Below, piece after piece: positions 17,210-26,351 of a stretch of DNA of 64,000 nucleotides. The notes under the pieces are model-generated. The model did no database searches. It worked only from the letters and a program-made list of their open reading frames with translations, and had not been told where the DNA came from. Every line of letters begins with the position of its first letter. The first letter of the stretch is position 1. This stretch comes from Actinomycetota bacterium (lineage in GTDB: Bacteria > Actinomycetota > Thermoleophilia > Gaiellales > Gaiellaceae). The DNA lies in assembly GCA_003132665.1 (NCBI GenBank), contig PKYN01000002.1:1-64000 (forward strand). Direction: 5' to 3'. The translations under genes were made by a program, and so were the position numbers.

Positions 17210-17355
17210 ACGGGCCGGAAACCGCTTCGAAGCATGTTCTGGATCATGCGGTCTCGCGCGCACTCAGCGAAGATGACGGCCGGGTTTTCGGCGATCGCGC
17301 AGCGCTCGCAGTACTCGAGCTTCAGCAGTTTCTTTTCCTCGTGATGCAGCTTCAT
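17206..17355 (-). CDS. 49-aa cysteine-containing protein heading the ars operon
   Basis: A very short frame starting MKLHHEEKKLLKLEYCERCA and ending RSGFRPV, 49 aa. The ATG at 17355 follows TAAGGAGT with good spacing, and its TGA overlaps the arsR ATG, so it is translationally coupled. Three cysteines (Cys16, Cys19 in CERC, and Cys32) plus His4-His5 could bind a metal(loid). It is not a known ars component to my knowledge. Function is unknown; a metallochaperone or sensor accessory would fit, by inference only. Confidence 0.65.
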   Translation of the reverse strand: MKLHHEEKKLLKLEYCERCAIAENPAVIFAECARDRMIQNMLRSGFRPV

Positions 17356-17378
17356 TGCGACTCCTTACGCGGGTTCAT

Positions 17379-17401
17379 ATCGACCGATGTCGATGCATCG
17401 A
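17379..17401. promoter_or_regulatory. Candidate ArsR operator
   Basis: Two overlapping perfect inverted repeats lie 24-46 bp upstream of the first ars gene: ATCGAC-CGAT-GTCGAT (17379-17394) and TCGATGCATCGA (17390-17401). A TTGATA on the minus strand just beyond could be the -35 box. Confidence 0.55.
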
Positions 17402-17713
17402 TTTCTATCAATATGAGCGAGCCCTGTCAAGTCTCTCCGTTGAGCCGACGATTCGAGGCTCTCAAGCTCCGGCAATTCAGGAGTCCCGGCGCCTCTTGAG
17501 CCCACTCTCCGCCCCGGAGTACGGGTCAGAGAGGAACCGGAATCTCTTTCCGTCCCGACTTCACGTCTCGGTGTACGGGCGCCGTTTCCCGCCCACCCAC
17601 GGGGCGTGAAACGGTATCGAGAAAATGCTCAAGCGAATGTGCCGGTTTTGTGCCAGCAAGACATCGCACCACCGGAACGGCCACACGCGGAGCGCTTCGT
17701 TTCGGAAACGAGC
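17402..17713. other. Intergenic region between the ars promoter and thrC 3' end
   Basis: I see no gene. It holds CGTTT-CGG-AAACG near the thrC end, a weak terminator-like hairpin. A stretch near 17588-17625 (CCCACGGGGCG...ACGGTATCGA) recurs near 63000. Confidence 0.4.
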
Positions 17714-18781
17714 TCAGAGACCGAGCGCGCGGCAGACGGCGGCGTAATCCGCGTCCACAACGGGGGGCTTCGGAACGGCCTTGATCGTGATATCCGGGTC
17801 TTTGAGACCGTGCCCGGTGAGGATGCAGACGACCCTCGAGCCTTCCGGGACACCCAGCTTGAGCAGGCCCGCGACCGATGCGGCCGAGGCGGGCTCGCAG
17901 TAGACGCCTTCGGTCGTTGCGAGCAGCGACTGCGCGGCGAGAATCTCCTCGTCGGTCACGGTGCTGACGCTGCCCGCCGACTCGCTGATCGCGGCCTCCG
18001 CGCCCTTCCAGGAGGCGGGATTGCCGATGCGGATCGCGGTGGCGATCGTGGACGGATTCTCGATCGGATGGCCGTGCACGAGCGGCGCGGAGCCCTCGGC
18101 CTGGAAACCGAGCATGCGCGGCGTTCGGGTCGAGTGGCCCGCCTCGAGATACTCGCGGTAGCCGCGCCAGTAGGCGGTGATGTTGCCGGCGTTCCCGACC
18201 GGGATGCAGTGGACGTCGGGCGCGTCGCCGAGCACGTCCACGATCTCGAAGGCGCCCGTCTTTTGCCCCTCGATGCGGAAGGGGTTGATCGAGTTGACGA
18301 TCTCGAGCCCGGCCTTTTCGCCCAGCTCGCGCACGATCTCGAGCGCGCGGTCGAAGTTGCCGCGGATCTCGAGCACGCGCGCGCCGTAGGCGAGCGCCTG
18401 GGCCATCTTGCCGAGCGCGATCTTGCCCTCGGGCACGAGCACGGCGCAGGTCATGCCGGCGCGACCGGCATAGGCCGCCGCCGACGCGGAGGTGTTCCCG
18501 GTGGATGCGCAGATGACGGCCGGCGCCTTGCGCTCGAGCGCCTTGGAGATGGCCATCGTCATGCCGCGATCCTTGAAGGAGCAGGTTGGGTTGAGCCCCT
18601 CGAACTTGAGCCAGACCCTGGCGCCGACGCGCTCGGAGAGACGCGGCGCCTCGATCAGCGGCGTGCCGCCCTCGAGCATCGTCACGACCGGGGTCATGTC
18701 CGAGACGGGCAGGAAGGGCCGGTACTCCTCGATGACGCCCCTCCAGCCCGCTCTCACAGCGGGTTCATGCGTCGTGGTCAT
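17714..18781 (-). CDS. thrC: Threonine synthase
   Basis: A 355-aa PLP enzyme converting O-phosphohomoserine to threonine in the cytoplasm. The PLP lysine is in SFKDRGM (Lys70). The phosphate-binding glycine-rich loop is [16 protein letters not shown], and [20 protein letters not shown] is typical of the class. Length fits the bacterial short form. TACCTT seven bases before the ATG suggests leaderless transcription. Confidence 0.94.
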   Translation of the reverse strand: MTTTHEPAVRAGWRGVIEEYRPFLPVSDMTPVVTMLEGGTPLIEAPRLSERVGARVWLKFEGLNPTCSFKDRGMTMAISKALERKAPAVICASTGNTSASAAAYAGRAGMTCAVLVPEGKIALGKMAQALAYGARVLEIRGNFDRALEIVRELGEKAGLEIVNSINPFRIEGQKTGAFEIVDVLGDAPDVHCIPVGNAGNITAYWRGYREYLEAGHSTRTPRMLGFQAEGSAPLVHGHPIENPSTIATAIRIGNPASWKGAEAAISESAGSVSTVTDEEILAAQSLLATTEGVYCEPASAASVAGLLKLGVPEGSRVVCILTGHGLKDPDITIKAVPKPPVVDADYAAVCRALGL

Positions 18782-18788
18782 GCCGTCG

Positions 18789-18794
18789 AAGGTA
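18789..18794 (-). promoter_or_regulatory. Leaderless-type -10 box of thrC
   Basis: TACCTT on the minus strand, 7 nt before the ATG, with no ribosome site. Confidence 0.45.
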
Positions 18795-18971
18795 GCACAC
18801 GCCCGGAAAAGCCGGGGCGCCCGGAAGTTCCTGCTCAGATCTCCGTTTCCGTCCGTCTAGTCAAGCCCCTGACGCTTCGCATCGGGAAAGGTCCCGGCGA
18901 GGCGCTCGGCACAGTGACCGAGTGGGCGACCGCAGCGAAGGACTACCGCAGGCGAGTCCGGGTAAACAGAG

Positions 18972-20468
18972 GTGATGCGCCGATCCTCCGCGGTTTCCAA
19001 CGGAATGCGACGATTCGCTCCCGTAGCCCACAAGCTCGCGCTCGGCACCGATCGCCAGTTGGGAGCGGCGGCCAGCCGCGCCACCTGCGCCCACCACCGG
19101 CGCCGGCTCGGGCGAATCGGCCGGCTCGGAGCGCTCGACCCTCCCGCGGGCGGTTGGGCCGCCGCCGGGGCGCAGCCGCGCCAGGGAGGTTCGCTCGAGG
19201 TCCTGATCGACGGCGCCGAAGTGCTGCCGCGGTTAGTGGCCGAGCTCGAGCGAGCCGAGTCGCGCGTCCACATCGCCGGCTGGAGCTTCACTCCCGGCTT
19301 CGCCCTGACGCGCGGCGCGAAACCGACGATTCTGCGCGATCTCCTGGCCGAGCTCGCCGAACGAGTCGAGGTACGCGTGCTGGTCTGGGCGGGAGCGCCG
19401 CTGCCACTCAATCGCCTCTCGCGAGCGACGGTGCGAAGGATGCGCGAGAGCCTCTGCCGCGGCTCGCAGATCCACTGCGAGCTCGATGCCAAGGAACGGC
19501 CGATGCACTGCCACCACGAGAAGACGATCGTGATCGACGACCGGATCGCTTTTGTCGGCGGAATCGACCTGACCTCGGACGGTGGGGATCGCTTCGACAC
19601 TGGCGCTCATCTTTGGCGCGGCGAGATCGGCTGGCACGACGCGAGCGCGCAGATTGCGGGCCCGGCTGTCGCCGACGTCGCCGAGCACTTCCGGATGCGC
19701 TGGCAGGAGGTGAGTGGGGCGGAAATCGAATGTCCCGGCACGGTCGCCCCCGCCGGGGACGTCGAGCTGCAGGTCGTGCGAACCGTGCCCGAGAAGATCT
19801 ATACCGCTACGCCGCGCGGTGACTTCGGCATCCTCGAGTCGTACCTGCGGGCGCTGCGCTCGGCGCAGCGCCTGATCTATCTGGAGAACCAGTTTCTCTG
19901 GTCGCCGGAGATCACATTGATCCTGCAAGACAAGCTTCTGAGGCCGCCGGCCGACGACTTCCGGCTGCTGCTCGTCTTGCCGGCCAAGCCGGTCGGCGGC
20001 GGCGACGACACGCGGGGGATGCTCGGCGAGCTCGTGGAGGCGGACGCCGATGCGGGTCGTCTGCTCGCCTGCGCGCTTTATTCGCGCGCCGGCCGGCTCG
20101 CCAATCCCGTCTACGTGCACGCCAAGATTGGCATCGTCGACGACGTGTGGCTAACGGTCGGTTCTGCCAACCTCAACGAGCACTCGCTCTTCAACGACAC
20201 CGAAATGAACGTCGTCACGCACGACGCCGAGCTGGCCCGCAGCACCCGCCTTCGCCTCTGGTCCGAGCATCTCGAGCTAGCGAGCGAGCAAATCGACGGC
20301 GATCCGGCGCGGGTGATCGACGATTACTGGAAGCCGATCAGCAAGGAGCAGTTGGAGCGCCGCCAAGCCGGTCAGCCGTTGACGCACCGGCTCGTTCGGC
20401 TGCCGCATGTATCGCGGCGTTCGGAGCGTTTGCTCGGTCCCGTCCAGGGACTTCTCGTCGATGGCTAG
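18972..20468 (+). CDS. Phospholipase D-like / cardiolipin synthase-family protein
   Basis: A protein of up to 498 aa with two HKD motifs: HCHHEKTIVIDDRIAFVGG and VHAKIGIVDDVWLTVGSANL, the pair that forms one PLD active site. The region LIYLENQFLWSPEI is also typical. Residues 1-75 look unstructured and have no clear membrane span, so the start may be further downstream. Substrate could be phospholipid or another phosphodiester. The end overlaps the aquaporin start. Confidence 0.82.
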   Translation: MMRRSSAVSNGMRRFAPVAHKLALGTDRQLGAAASRATCAHHRRRLGRIGRLGALDPPAGGWAAAGAQPRQGGSLEVLIDGAEVLPRLVAELERAESRVHIAGWSFTPGFALTRGAKPTILRDLLAELAERVEVRVLVWAGAPLPLNRLSRATVRRMRESLCRGSQIHCELDAKERPMHCHHEKTIVIDDRIAFVGGIDLTSDGGDRFDTGAHLWRGEIGWHDASAQIAGPAVADVAEHFRMRWQEVSGAEIECPGTVAPAGDVELQVVRTVPEKIYTATPRGDFGILESYLRALRSAQRLIYLENQFLWSPEITLILQDKLLRPPADDFRLLLVLPAKPVGGGDDTRGMLGELVEADADAGRLLACALYSRAGRLANPVYVHAKIGIVDDVWLTVGSANLNEHSLFNDTEMNVVTHDAELARSTRLRLWSEHLELASEQIDGDPARVIDDYWKPISKEQLERRQAGQPLTHRLVRLPHVSRRSERLLGPVQGLLVDG

Positions 20469-21375
20469 TAGAGCGCGAGCCGCCTCGCACACCGATCGGC
20501 AGCGCCCGGCGACCGGGCCGCAGCCGCGCACCGGCGGATGGCACTTCGGGGAGTGGGCAAGCGAGCTCGTGGGTACGTTCCTCCTGCTCTTTCTGGGTTT
20601 TTCCGCAGTGGTCGTGCTCGCGAGCCCTTCTTCACCAGTGCACAGCGACCTGCCCTGGAACGGGCTGCGGCTGGTGGCGATCGGGCTGGCGTTCGGCCTG
20701 CTGGTCGCCGCGATCGCACTCTCACCGCTCGGCCGTAGGAGCGGAGCGCACCTGAACCCGGTTGTCACGCTCGGCTTCTGGCTGCGAGGTCACATTCACT
20801 CCCACGATCTGGCCGGGTACACGATTGCCCAGTTGCTCGGCGCGCTTGCCGCGGCGGCGCTGTTGCGAGGCGCCTGGGGCAACTGGGCGAGCCGAATCGA
20901 CGACGCGGCGACGCTCCCGACCGTGTCCGCCCTCGGGGCCGCCGCTATCGAGTGCGGGCTGACCGCAGCACTCGTTCTCCTGATCTTCGGCTTTCTCTCT
21001 TCGGCGAGAACGGCGCGCTGGACGCCGGCCGCGGTCATCGTTGCGCTGCCGATCCTGATCCGAATCGGCGCCCCCTACACCGGCGCCAGCATGAATCCGG
21101 CGCGCTCGATCGGGCCCGCCGTCGTCTCCGGCAACTACCGCTCGATCTGGGTCTACCTCGTCGCGCCGCCCGCGGGGGCGATCTGCGCGGTGCTGGCGCT
21201 CAAACTGCTGGCGCCGCGGCGAAAGACGCAGACCGCCAAGCTCTTCCACGACCAGCGCTACCCGAGCACGGCGAAGACGCTCCTACCGGCGCAGCCGGCG
21301 GGTGCGCCGGTCGCGCGCGGGTTGCCGTCGAATCCGAACAAGCCGGAACGATCGCCGGTCGGCGCGTCCGGGTAG
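20461..21375 (+). CDS. Aquaporin / MIP-family channel
   Basis: About 304 aa, six spans and two half-helices. The first NPA-box is HLNPVVT (NPV variant) and the second is SMNPARSIGP with the selectivity-filter Arg. Residues 1-30 and the last 45 (PAQPAGAPVARGLPSNPNKP) are hydrophilic extensions. ATG 20461 overlaps the upstream stop by 8 bp. The first-box Ala-to-Val change is notable but tolerated in some channels; water versus glycerol cannot be assigned. Confidence 0.87.
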   Translation: MASRARAASHTDRQRPATGPQPRTGGWHFGEWASELVGTFLLLFLGFSAVVVLASPSSPVHSDLPWNGLRLVAIGLAFGLLVAAIALSPLGRRSGAHLNPVVTLGFWLRGHIHSHDLAGYTIAQLLGALAAAALLRGAWGNWASRIDDAATLPTVSALGAAAIECGLTAALVLLIFGFLSSARTARWTPAAVIVALPILIRIGAPYTGASMNPARSIGPAVVSGNYRSIWVYLVAPPAGAICAVLALKLLAPRRKTQTAKLFHDQRYPSTAKTLLPAQPAGAPVARGLPSNPNKPERSPVGASG

Positions 21376-21416
21376 GGCTTTGGGCTCGGAGGCGTCCTTA
21401 CCGTGGTGTCAGGGTG

Positions 21417-21422
21417 TACGCT
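21417..21422 (+). promoter_or_regulatory. Leaderless-type -10 box
   Basis: TACGCT (TANNNT) ends 6 nt before the ATG at 21429, which fixes the start of the DksA-like gene. Confidence 0.45.
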
Positions 21423-21428
21423 CGAAAC

Positions 21429-21767
21429 ATGGATACTGAGCGAGCACGCAAACTGCTTTCCCGCGAGCGCGAGCGAATCGAGGAGAGCATCCGCGGGCTG
21501 GCGCCGCGCGAGAGCGACGAGCCGACGACCGAGATACACATGGCCGATCAGGCGTCGGACGTGTACGAGGCCGAGCTGGACGAAGGGCTCTCCGACAACT
21601 TGCGCGCCGAGCTGACGGCCGTTGAACGGGCCGAGCAGAGGCTTGCCGCCGGCAGCTATGGATTGTCGATCGAGAGCGGCGAGCCGATTCCGGACGAGCG
21701 TCTCGAGGCTGAACCGACCGCCGAGCGGACGGCCGAAGAGCAGGCTCGCTTCGAGCGCCAAGGCTGA
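21429..21767 (+). CDS. TraR/DksA-like protein lacking all zinc-finger cysteines
   Basis: A 112-aa protein with a coiled-coil N-terminal half (MDTERARKLLSRERERIEES) and the DksA C-terminal fold YGLSIESGEPIPDERLEAEP. In DksA/TraR the latter region carries four zinc cysteines; here they read Ser, Ser, Thr and Glu. Several actinobacterial DksA-like proteins have lost the zinc site. The likely role is binding in the RNA polymerase secondary channel, but activity is unproven. Confidence 0.75.
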   Translation: MDTERARKLLSRERERIEESIRGLAPRESDEPTTEIHMADQASDVYEAELDEGLSDNLRAELTAVERAEQRLAAGSYGLSIESGEPIPDERLEAEPTAERTAEEQARFERQG

Positions 21768-21793
21768 CTCGGCGCCTTCCCGAACGAACGCGC

Positions 21794-22672
21794 TCAGGTA
21801 GAGCTCGAGGCGAGGTCGCGCGTCTGCTCCGGCGCCGGGCGCTGCTCCGTCGCCTTCGTGCGCGAGGCCAGAAGAACCGCGCCCGCGACGACCGCCGCGA
21901 AGGCGATGATGCGAACCGCGCCGATCCAGCCCGCGGGCAGCGGCTCGCGAAAGACGGTCATCCCGGCGGCGATCGGCAGCGCGTTGGTCAGCAGCGTCGC
22001 GAGACCTGCCGTCGTAAGCGCGCTCCCCCGCTGGAAACCGGCCTGCAGAACGGCCGTACCGGCGACGTAGAACACGACGAGGCAGATCAGGAAGGCAAAG
22101 TCCTCGGGCCCGCTCGAGACGGCCATCTTCGTCGAGACGTCCCCGGCCGCAAACAGAATGCCCGCGGCGATGCCCCAGGCCGGCCCGGCGCCGATCACGC
22201 CTCCGAGCAGCCGCATGAAGACGACGGCAGCGGCCGCGGAAGCGACGAGCCAGACGCCGATCCATAGGTGACCGGCGGCAGAGCCGGTGCCGTGGTCGCC
22301 GAGCAGGCTGACGCCGAGCAACGCGAGGCCCACGACCGACACCGCCACTCCGATCCGCTCCTTGCCCGTCAGCGGAACGCGTGTGTAGCGGGAGGCCATG
22401 ATCGCGAGGATGCCGATGCCTCCGGCGGCGGTCGCCTGCACGAGCGACAGCGGCGCCAGGGCCAGCGCACCGACGTAGAGGAGCCAGCCGGCCGACTCGA
22501 TTCCGATTCCCGTGAGCCAGCGAGTATTGCCCAGCAGCGATCTCAGCGAGGCGATCGGCCGGCGAAGCGATAGGGCGGGCAGCTTCGAGGCGACGTCGTA
22601 CTCGAGCAGATAGCCGAGGTTGAGGCAGCAGGCCGAGATCAGCGTAATCACGAGCGCAAGCGCTAACTGCAT
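21794..22672 (-). CDS. DMT-superfamily (EamA-like) membrane transporter
   Basis: A 292-aa protein with about 9-10 hydrophobic helices arranged as two repeats, e.g. LALALVITLISACCLNLGYLL at the start and AAGGIGILAIMASRY midway. The C-terminal 25 residues are hydrophilic. No substrate can be inferred. It stands alone, convergent with the DksA-like gene. Confidence 0.75.
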   Translation of the reverse strand: MQLALALVITLISACCLNLGYLLEYDVASKLPALSLRRPIASLRSLLGNTRWLTGIGIESAGWLLYVGALALAPLSLVQATAAGGIGILAIMASRYTRVPLTGKERIGVAVSVVGLALLGVSLLGDHGTGSAAGHLWIGVWLVASAAAAVVFMRLLGGVIGAGPAWGIAAGILFAAGDVSTKMAVSSGPEDFAFLICLVVFYVAGTAVLQAGFQRGSALTTAGLATLLTNALPIAAGMTVFREPLPAGWIGAVRIIAFAAVVAGAVLLASRTKATEQRPAPEQTRDLASSST

Positions 22673-22837
22673 CGGCGCTCGCCTACCGGTCCTGGTTGCT
22701 TCTCGCTGCTTTGAACGTTGCGCACGGCGCCATTATCGCCGCGAGGGCAAATAGTGCCTCCGCACTCGAGATCTCGATGCCCGACTGCGACGCAGACGTA
22801 GCCGGTCAGCAGGTTGGCCTCGCGCCGGCACATCGCC

Positions 22838-22843
22838 TAGGCT
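22838..22843 (+). promoter_or_regulatory. Leaderless-type -10 box of the MMPL gene
   Basis: TAGGCT ends 6 nt before the ATG at 22850; the same hexamer recurs at 57168. Confidence 0.45.
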
Positions 22844-22849
22844 CACGGC

Positions 22850-24922
22850 ATGGGTCTGCTGGCCGACCTCGCCGTTCGCGCGCCGAGACGGGTGCTCGCG
22901 GCGGCCCTTGCCTTTACCGTGGTCGCGGCCCTGATCGGCCTGCAGACCCCGCGCCTACTCGGCCGCGGCTCGAACGACTTCGTCGCCCACGGCAGCCAGA
23001 GCCTGCAGGCCGAACGCGGTATCGAGCGCGCATCCGGCCTTTCGGCCGCGCCGCAGGTGCTCGTGCTCGTACGCGAGCCGACGCCCCGGCGGCTCTCGCG
23101 CGTGTCGGCGGCTATCCGAGCCGAGCCGATCTTCCCCGTTATCGCCTCGCCGCTTCACTCCCGCGACGGCCGCGAGGCGCTGCTGGTCGCCTACGCCCGC
23201 GCCAACGTCTCGCAGCTTCTCTGGCGGCAGGCAGCCGAGCGCGTCGATACCCGGCTTGCGCCGATGCGCGGAGTGGAGATCGGTGGAACGGCGCTCGCCA
23301 CGGTGCAGGTCAATCACCAGGTGCAGCACGACCTCACGCGCGCCGAGGAGATCGCTTTCCCGTTTCTTTTCCTACTCGCGCTCTGGGTTTTCCGCAGCTT
23401 CATCGCCGCGCTGCTGCCGATTCTCTGCGGCGGCCTGACGATACTCGGCTCGCTGCTCGTCCTGCGGGGTCTCGACGTCTTGATGCCGGTCTCGACCTAT
23501 GCGCTGAACATCGTCACCGGCTCCGGCCTCGGCCTCGGCATCGACTACAGCCTGCTGCTCGTCTCGCGCTACCGGGAGGAGCTTGCGCGCAGCGGCCCGG
23601 GTCCCGAGGCAATCCGCACAACCGTCGCGACCGCCGGCCGCACCGTGGCGTTCAGCGCCGTCACGGTCGCGGCCGCGATCTCCACGCTGGCGATCTTCCC
23701 GCTCGGCTACCTGCGCTCGATGGGGATCGCGGGCGGACTCGTGGCGCTGCTCGCCGGGCTGGTCGCGCTGATCGTGCTGCCGGCGCTCTTCGCACTACTC
23801 GGTCAGCGCGTCAACGCGCTCGCGCCGCGCCGCTGGCGACTGGCCGCCGAGCGCGCCGCACGCGGGGAGCGCGGCGCTTGGTACCGGCTCGCACATCTGC
23901 TTATGCGCCGACCGATCCCGGTCGCCGCCGCCGCCACCGCGCTGCTCATCTTGCTCGGATTGCCGTTCTTGGGGATCAGGTTCACCGGCGTCGACGCCTC
24001 TGTCCTGCCGGCCGGGATCAGCTCGCGAATTGTCGATCAGGCAGTGACAAGCGACTTCCCCGCGAGCGCGTCCTCGCCCGTCTACGCCCTACTCGAGCAC
24101 ACGACCGCGTCGCAGGCAAAGGCATACGCGGCACGCGTCAGCGAGTTGCCGAATGCGGCGCTCGTCAAGCCGCCTCGGTTGCTCGGTCCGGGTACCTACG
24201 AGCTGCAAGTCTCATCCGGGAGACCCTTCCTCGCCCCGAGTTCGCAGCAGCTCGTCCGTGAGATGCGCGCTTTGCCGCCCAAGGCGCCGGTGGGCGGCTC
24301 GACCGCTCAGTACCTCGACCAGAGGCACTCGATCGGCGCGGCTCTGCCGCTGGCGATCGGCCTGCTCTGCGCCGTTACCTTCATTCTCCTCTACGCGGCG
24401 ACGCGATCGATCGTCTTGCCACTCAAGGCGCTCGTGATGAACTTCTTGACGCTTTCGGCCGCCTTCGGGATCCTCGTCTTCATCTTCCAGGACGGACGTC
24501 TGCAGGAGTTATTGGATTACCGCAGCCAGGGGGCGATCGTGCTGACCCAGCCGGTCGTGTTGTTCGCGATCGCCTTCGGCCTCTCGACCGACTACGGGGT
24601 CTTTCTGCTGACGCGAATTCGAGAGGTCTGGGAGTCCGGGCTGCCGAACCGCGAGGCGGTGGCGATCGGGCTGGAGCGGACCGGACGGATCATCACAGCG
24701 GCCGCGCTCCTCTTCTGCATTGCGGTCGGCTCATTCGCCACGTCGCAGATCATCCTCGTCAAGGAGATCGGGCTCGGCATTGCGCTTGCCGTCCTGATCG
24801 ACGCGTCGATCGTGCGTGCGCTGCTCGTGCCGGCGCTGATGGCGCTACTCGGGCGCTGGAACTGGTGGCCGAGGGGCTCAACTCGAGCGGTTACCGAACC
24901 GCGATCCCAAGCCGCGTCCTGA
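22850..24922 (+). CDS. MMPL-family RND transporter
   Basis: A 690-aa protein with about 12 spans and two extracytoplasmic domains. It begins LLADLAVRAPRRVLAAAL, and the RND core is LGLGIDYSLLLVSRYREEL in the first half and FGLSTDYGVFLLTRIREVW in the second. Both contain the Asp-Tyr pair used for proton relay in MMPL proteins. Such exporters carry lipids or hydrophobic compounds to the envelope; the cargo here is unknown. Monocistronic and leaderless. Confidence 0.9.
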   Translation: MGLLADLAVRAPRRVLAAALAFTVVAALIGLQTPRLLGRGSNDFVAHGSQSLQAERGIERASGLSAAPQVLVLVREPTPRRLSRVSAAIRAEPIFPVIASPLHSRDGREALLVAYARANVSQLLWRQAAERVDTRLAPMRGVEIGGTALATVQVNHQVQHDLTRAEEIAFPFLFLLALWVFRSFIAALLPILCGGLTILGSLLVLRGLDVLMPVSTYALNIVTGSGLGLGIDYSLLLVSRYREELARSGPGPEAIRTTVATAGRTVAFSAVTVAAAISTLAIFPLGYLRSMGIAGGLVALLAGLVALIVLPALFALLGQRVNALAPRRWRLAAERAARGERGAWYRLAHLLMRRPIPVAAAATALLILLGLPFLGIRFTGVDASVLPAGISSRIVDQAVTSDFPASASSPVYALLEHTTASQAKAYAARVSELPNAALVKPPRLLGPGTYELQVSSGRPFLAPSSQQLVREMRALPPKAPVGGSTAQYLDQRHSIGAALPLAIGLLCAVTFILLYAATRSIVLPLKALVMNFLTLSAAFGILVFIFQDGRLQELLDYRSQGAIVLTQPVVLFAIAFGLSTDYGVFLLTRIREVWESGLPNREAVAIGLERTGRIITAAALLFCIAVGSFATSQIILVKEIGLGIALAVLIDASIVRALLVPALMALLGRWNWWPRGSTRAVTEPRSQAAS

Positions 24923-24927
24923 GCGTT

Positions 24928-25695
24928 TCAGCGCCTGGGCTGATCGAAGCGGCGCTCGAGCCGCCGGAACGTGCCCGGCGCCAGGCCGCGAACCCGCCCA
25001 ACCAGTCCGAGCCAAGCCGGTAACACGATCTCGGCCCGGTCGCGCCGGATCGCCTCGACAACGGCCCGCGCCACGCGCTCGGCGGCGATCGGAGCAGGGC
25101 GGCGGCGATCGTAAGGGACGCCGCGACGCTCGAAGAAACGGGTCTCGACCACCGCCGGCGAGACGAGCGAGGCGCCGACTCCGCTGCCGTAGAGCTCGAA
25201 GCGCAGGCTCTCCGTGAACAGCTCCAGCGCCCCTTTGCTGGCGGCGTAGACGGCCTCGTTCTTCCTTCCTGCGTGCGCGATGACCGAGCCGATGTTGACG
25301 ATGTGGCCGCGGCGCCGCTCGAGCATGCCCGGAAGCAAGGCACCCGTGAGCTGGATCGGAGAGCTGACGTTCACGGCCAAAACGCGCTCGATCTCCTCAG
25401 TTGCGGCCTCCGCGACCGGTCCATAGAGGCCGATGCCGGCCGCGTTGACGAGCACGTCCACGCGATCGCGAACCGCGAGCGCCGCTCGCGCCAGCTCCCT
25501 CGCCGCGCCCGGAAGTGAAAGATCGATAACCAGAGCCGTGGCCTCGATCTCCCGCGCGAGCTCCGCCAGGGGCTCGCTTTCGTCGGATGAGACGATCAGC
25601 TCGCCGCCCGCGCGCCTGAGCTCGAGCGCGCTCGCCCGGCCTATCCCGCTCGACGCGCCGGTGACCAGGCAGACCGCTCGGGGAAGTTTCAGCAT
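24928..25695 (-). CDS. Short-chain dehydrogenase/reductase
   Basis: A 255-aa Rossmann-fold oxidoreductase. The cofactor motif is TGASSGIGRAS, the NAG-type motif is VNAAGIG, the catalytic pair is Tyr-x3-Lys in YAASKGALE, and the Ser is in NIGSVIAHAG. The C-terminal residues 225-255 are basic and hydrophobic, as in membrane-associated SDRs. Substrate not inferable. It converges with the MMPL gene, 5 bp apart. Confidence 0.87.
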   Translation of the reverse strand: MLKLPRAVCLVTGASSGIGRASALELRRAGGELIVSSDESEPLAELAREIEATALVIDLSLPGAARELARAALAVRDRVDVLVNAAGIGLYGPVAEAATEEIERVLAVNVSSPIQLTGALLPGMLERRRGHIVNIGSVIAHAGRKNEAVYAASKGALELFTESLRFELYGSGVGASLVSPAVVETRFFERRGVPYDRRRPAPIAAERVARAVVEAIRRDRAEIVLPAWLGLVGRVRGLAPGTFRRLERRFDQPRR

Positions 25696-25741
25696 TCGGC
25701 TCTAGGACAATCGCTTGGCGCAATCTCGTAGCCGCGTCGCT

Positions 25742-25960
25742 TCACGCATGGATCTGTTTGTAGTCGGGGTGGTGGTGACGGCAGACCGGGTGCCAGGAGA
25801 GGCGCCAGCAGTGATAGACATGGCAGTTGTGATGGCGCCACCAAACCATCACCAGGCCAACGAGGGTGACCTCGCCTACGTCTGAGCCGATGCCGCTCCA
25901 CAACTGGTAGCCCTTGCCGGACAGGACATGGACGAAGTAGGTGTAGAACCAGTGCGGCAC
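25742..25960 (-). CDS. His/Trp-rich small conserved protein
   Basis: A 72-aa protein with a hydrophobic front (GEVTLVGLVMVWW) and a His/Cys/Trp-rich tail (WRHHNCHVYHCWRLSWHPVC). The GTG start follows TAGGAG. This short His/Cys-rich layout is one I associate with actinobacteria and phages, function unknown. The Cys/His spacing could bind zinc or heme. Confidence 0.6.
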   Translation of the reverse strand: MPHWFYTYFVHVLSGKGYQLWSGIGSDVGEVTLVGLVMVWWRHHNCHVYHCWRLSWHPVCRHHHPDYKQIHA

Positions 25961-26148
25961 CAGAAGCTCCTATCGTAGCGGGCGCCATCCGGAATCCGAT
26001 CAACGGATCTCTGACTGGAAGCGGGGGGTCAGGCCGAATTCGGGAGAGGCCTATCGTGCAACGGCGAGGGCGCGGCGACCTCGGCTGCGCTTGAGACTAC
26101 CGTCGCCCGGGTACTAGACCTCTCGACCATTCGACGCGGAGGTTCGGG

Positions 26149-26244
26149 ATGCTTGCAATCGCTGGAACGGGATACGGGGTCATCGGTTTGTTAGTCATCG
26201 TCCTGCTCGTGGTGTTGATCTTCTACTTCCTCCGCAGGGCTTAG
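26149..26244 (+). CDS. 31-aa single-span membrane peptide
   Basis: The frame MLAIAGTGYGVIGLLVIVLL continues to FYFLRRA and stops; one membrane span with a positive C-terminus. GGAGG lies 7 bp upstream of the ATG, a good ribosome site. Peptides of this shape are common in bacteria (hydrophobic DUF-type) but poorly understood. Confidence 0.55.
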   Translation: MLAIAGTGYGVIGLLVIVLLVVLIFYFLRRA

Positions 26245-26351
26245 CCGTCGGCGGGCTTACTCGTTCCGCGTGCAGTTTTGAGCAGCGGATACGAATTCAA
26301 GGCGACGCTCAGGGATTCCGGTGTCGCCCCTTGCTTTATAGACAGCGGAGC

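Noticed and set aside
17606-19822. A 738-codon plus-strand frame over thrC
   Set aside because: Antisense to thrC and running out of frame into the phospholipase gene; low-complexity Arg/Asp composition.
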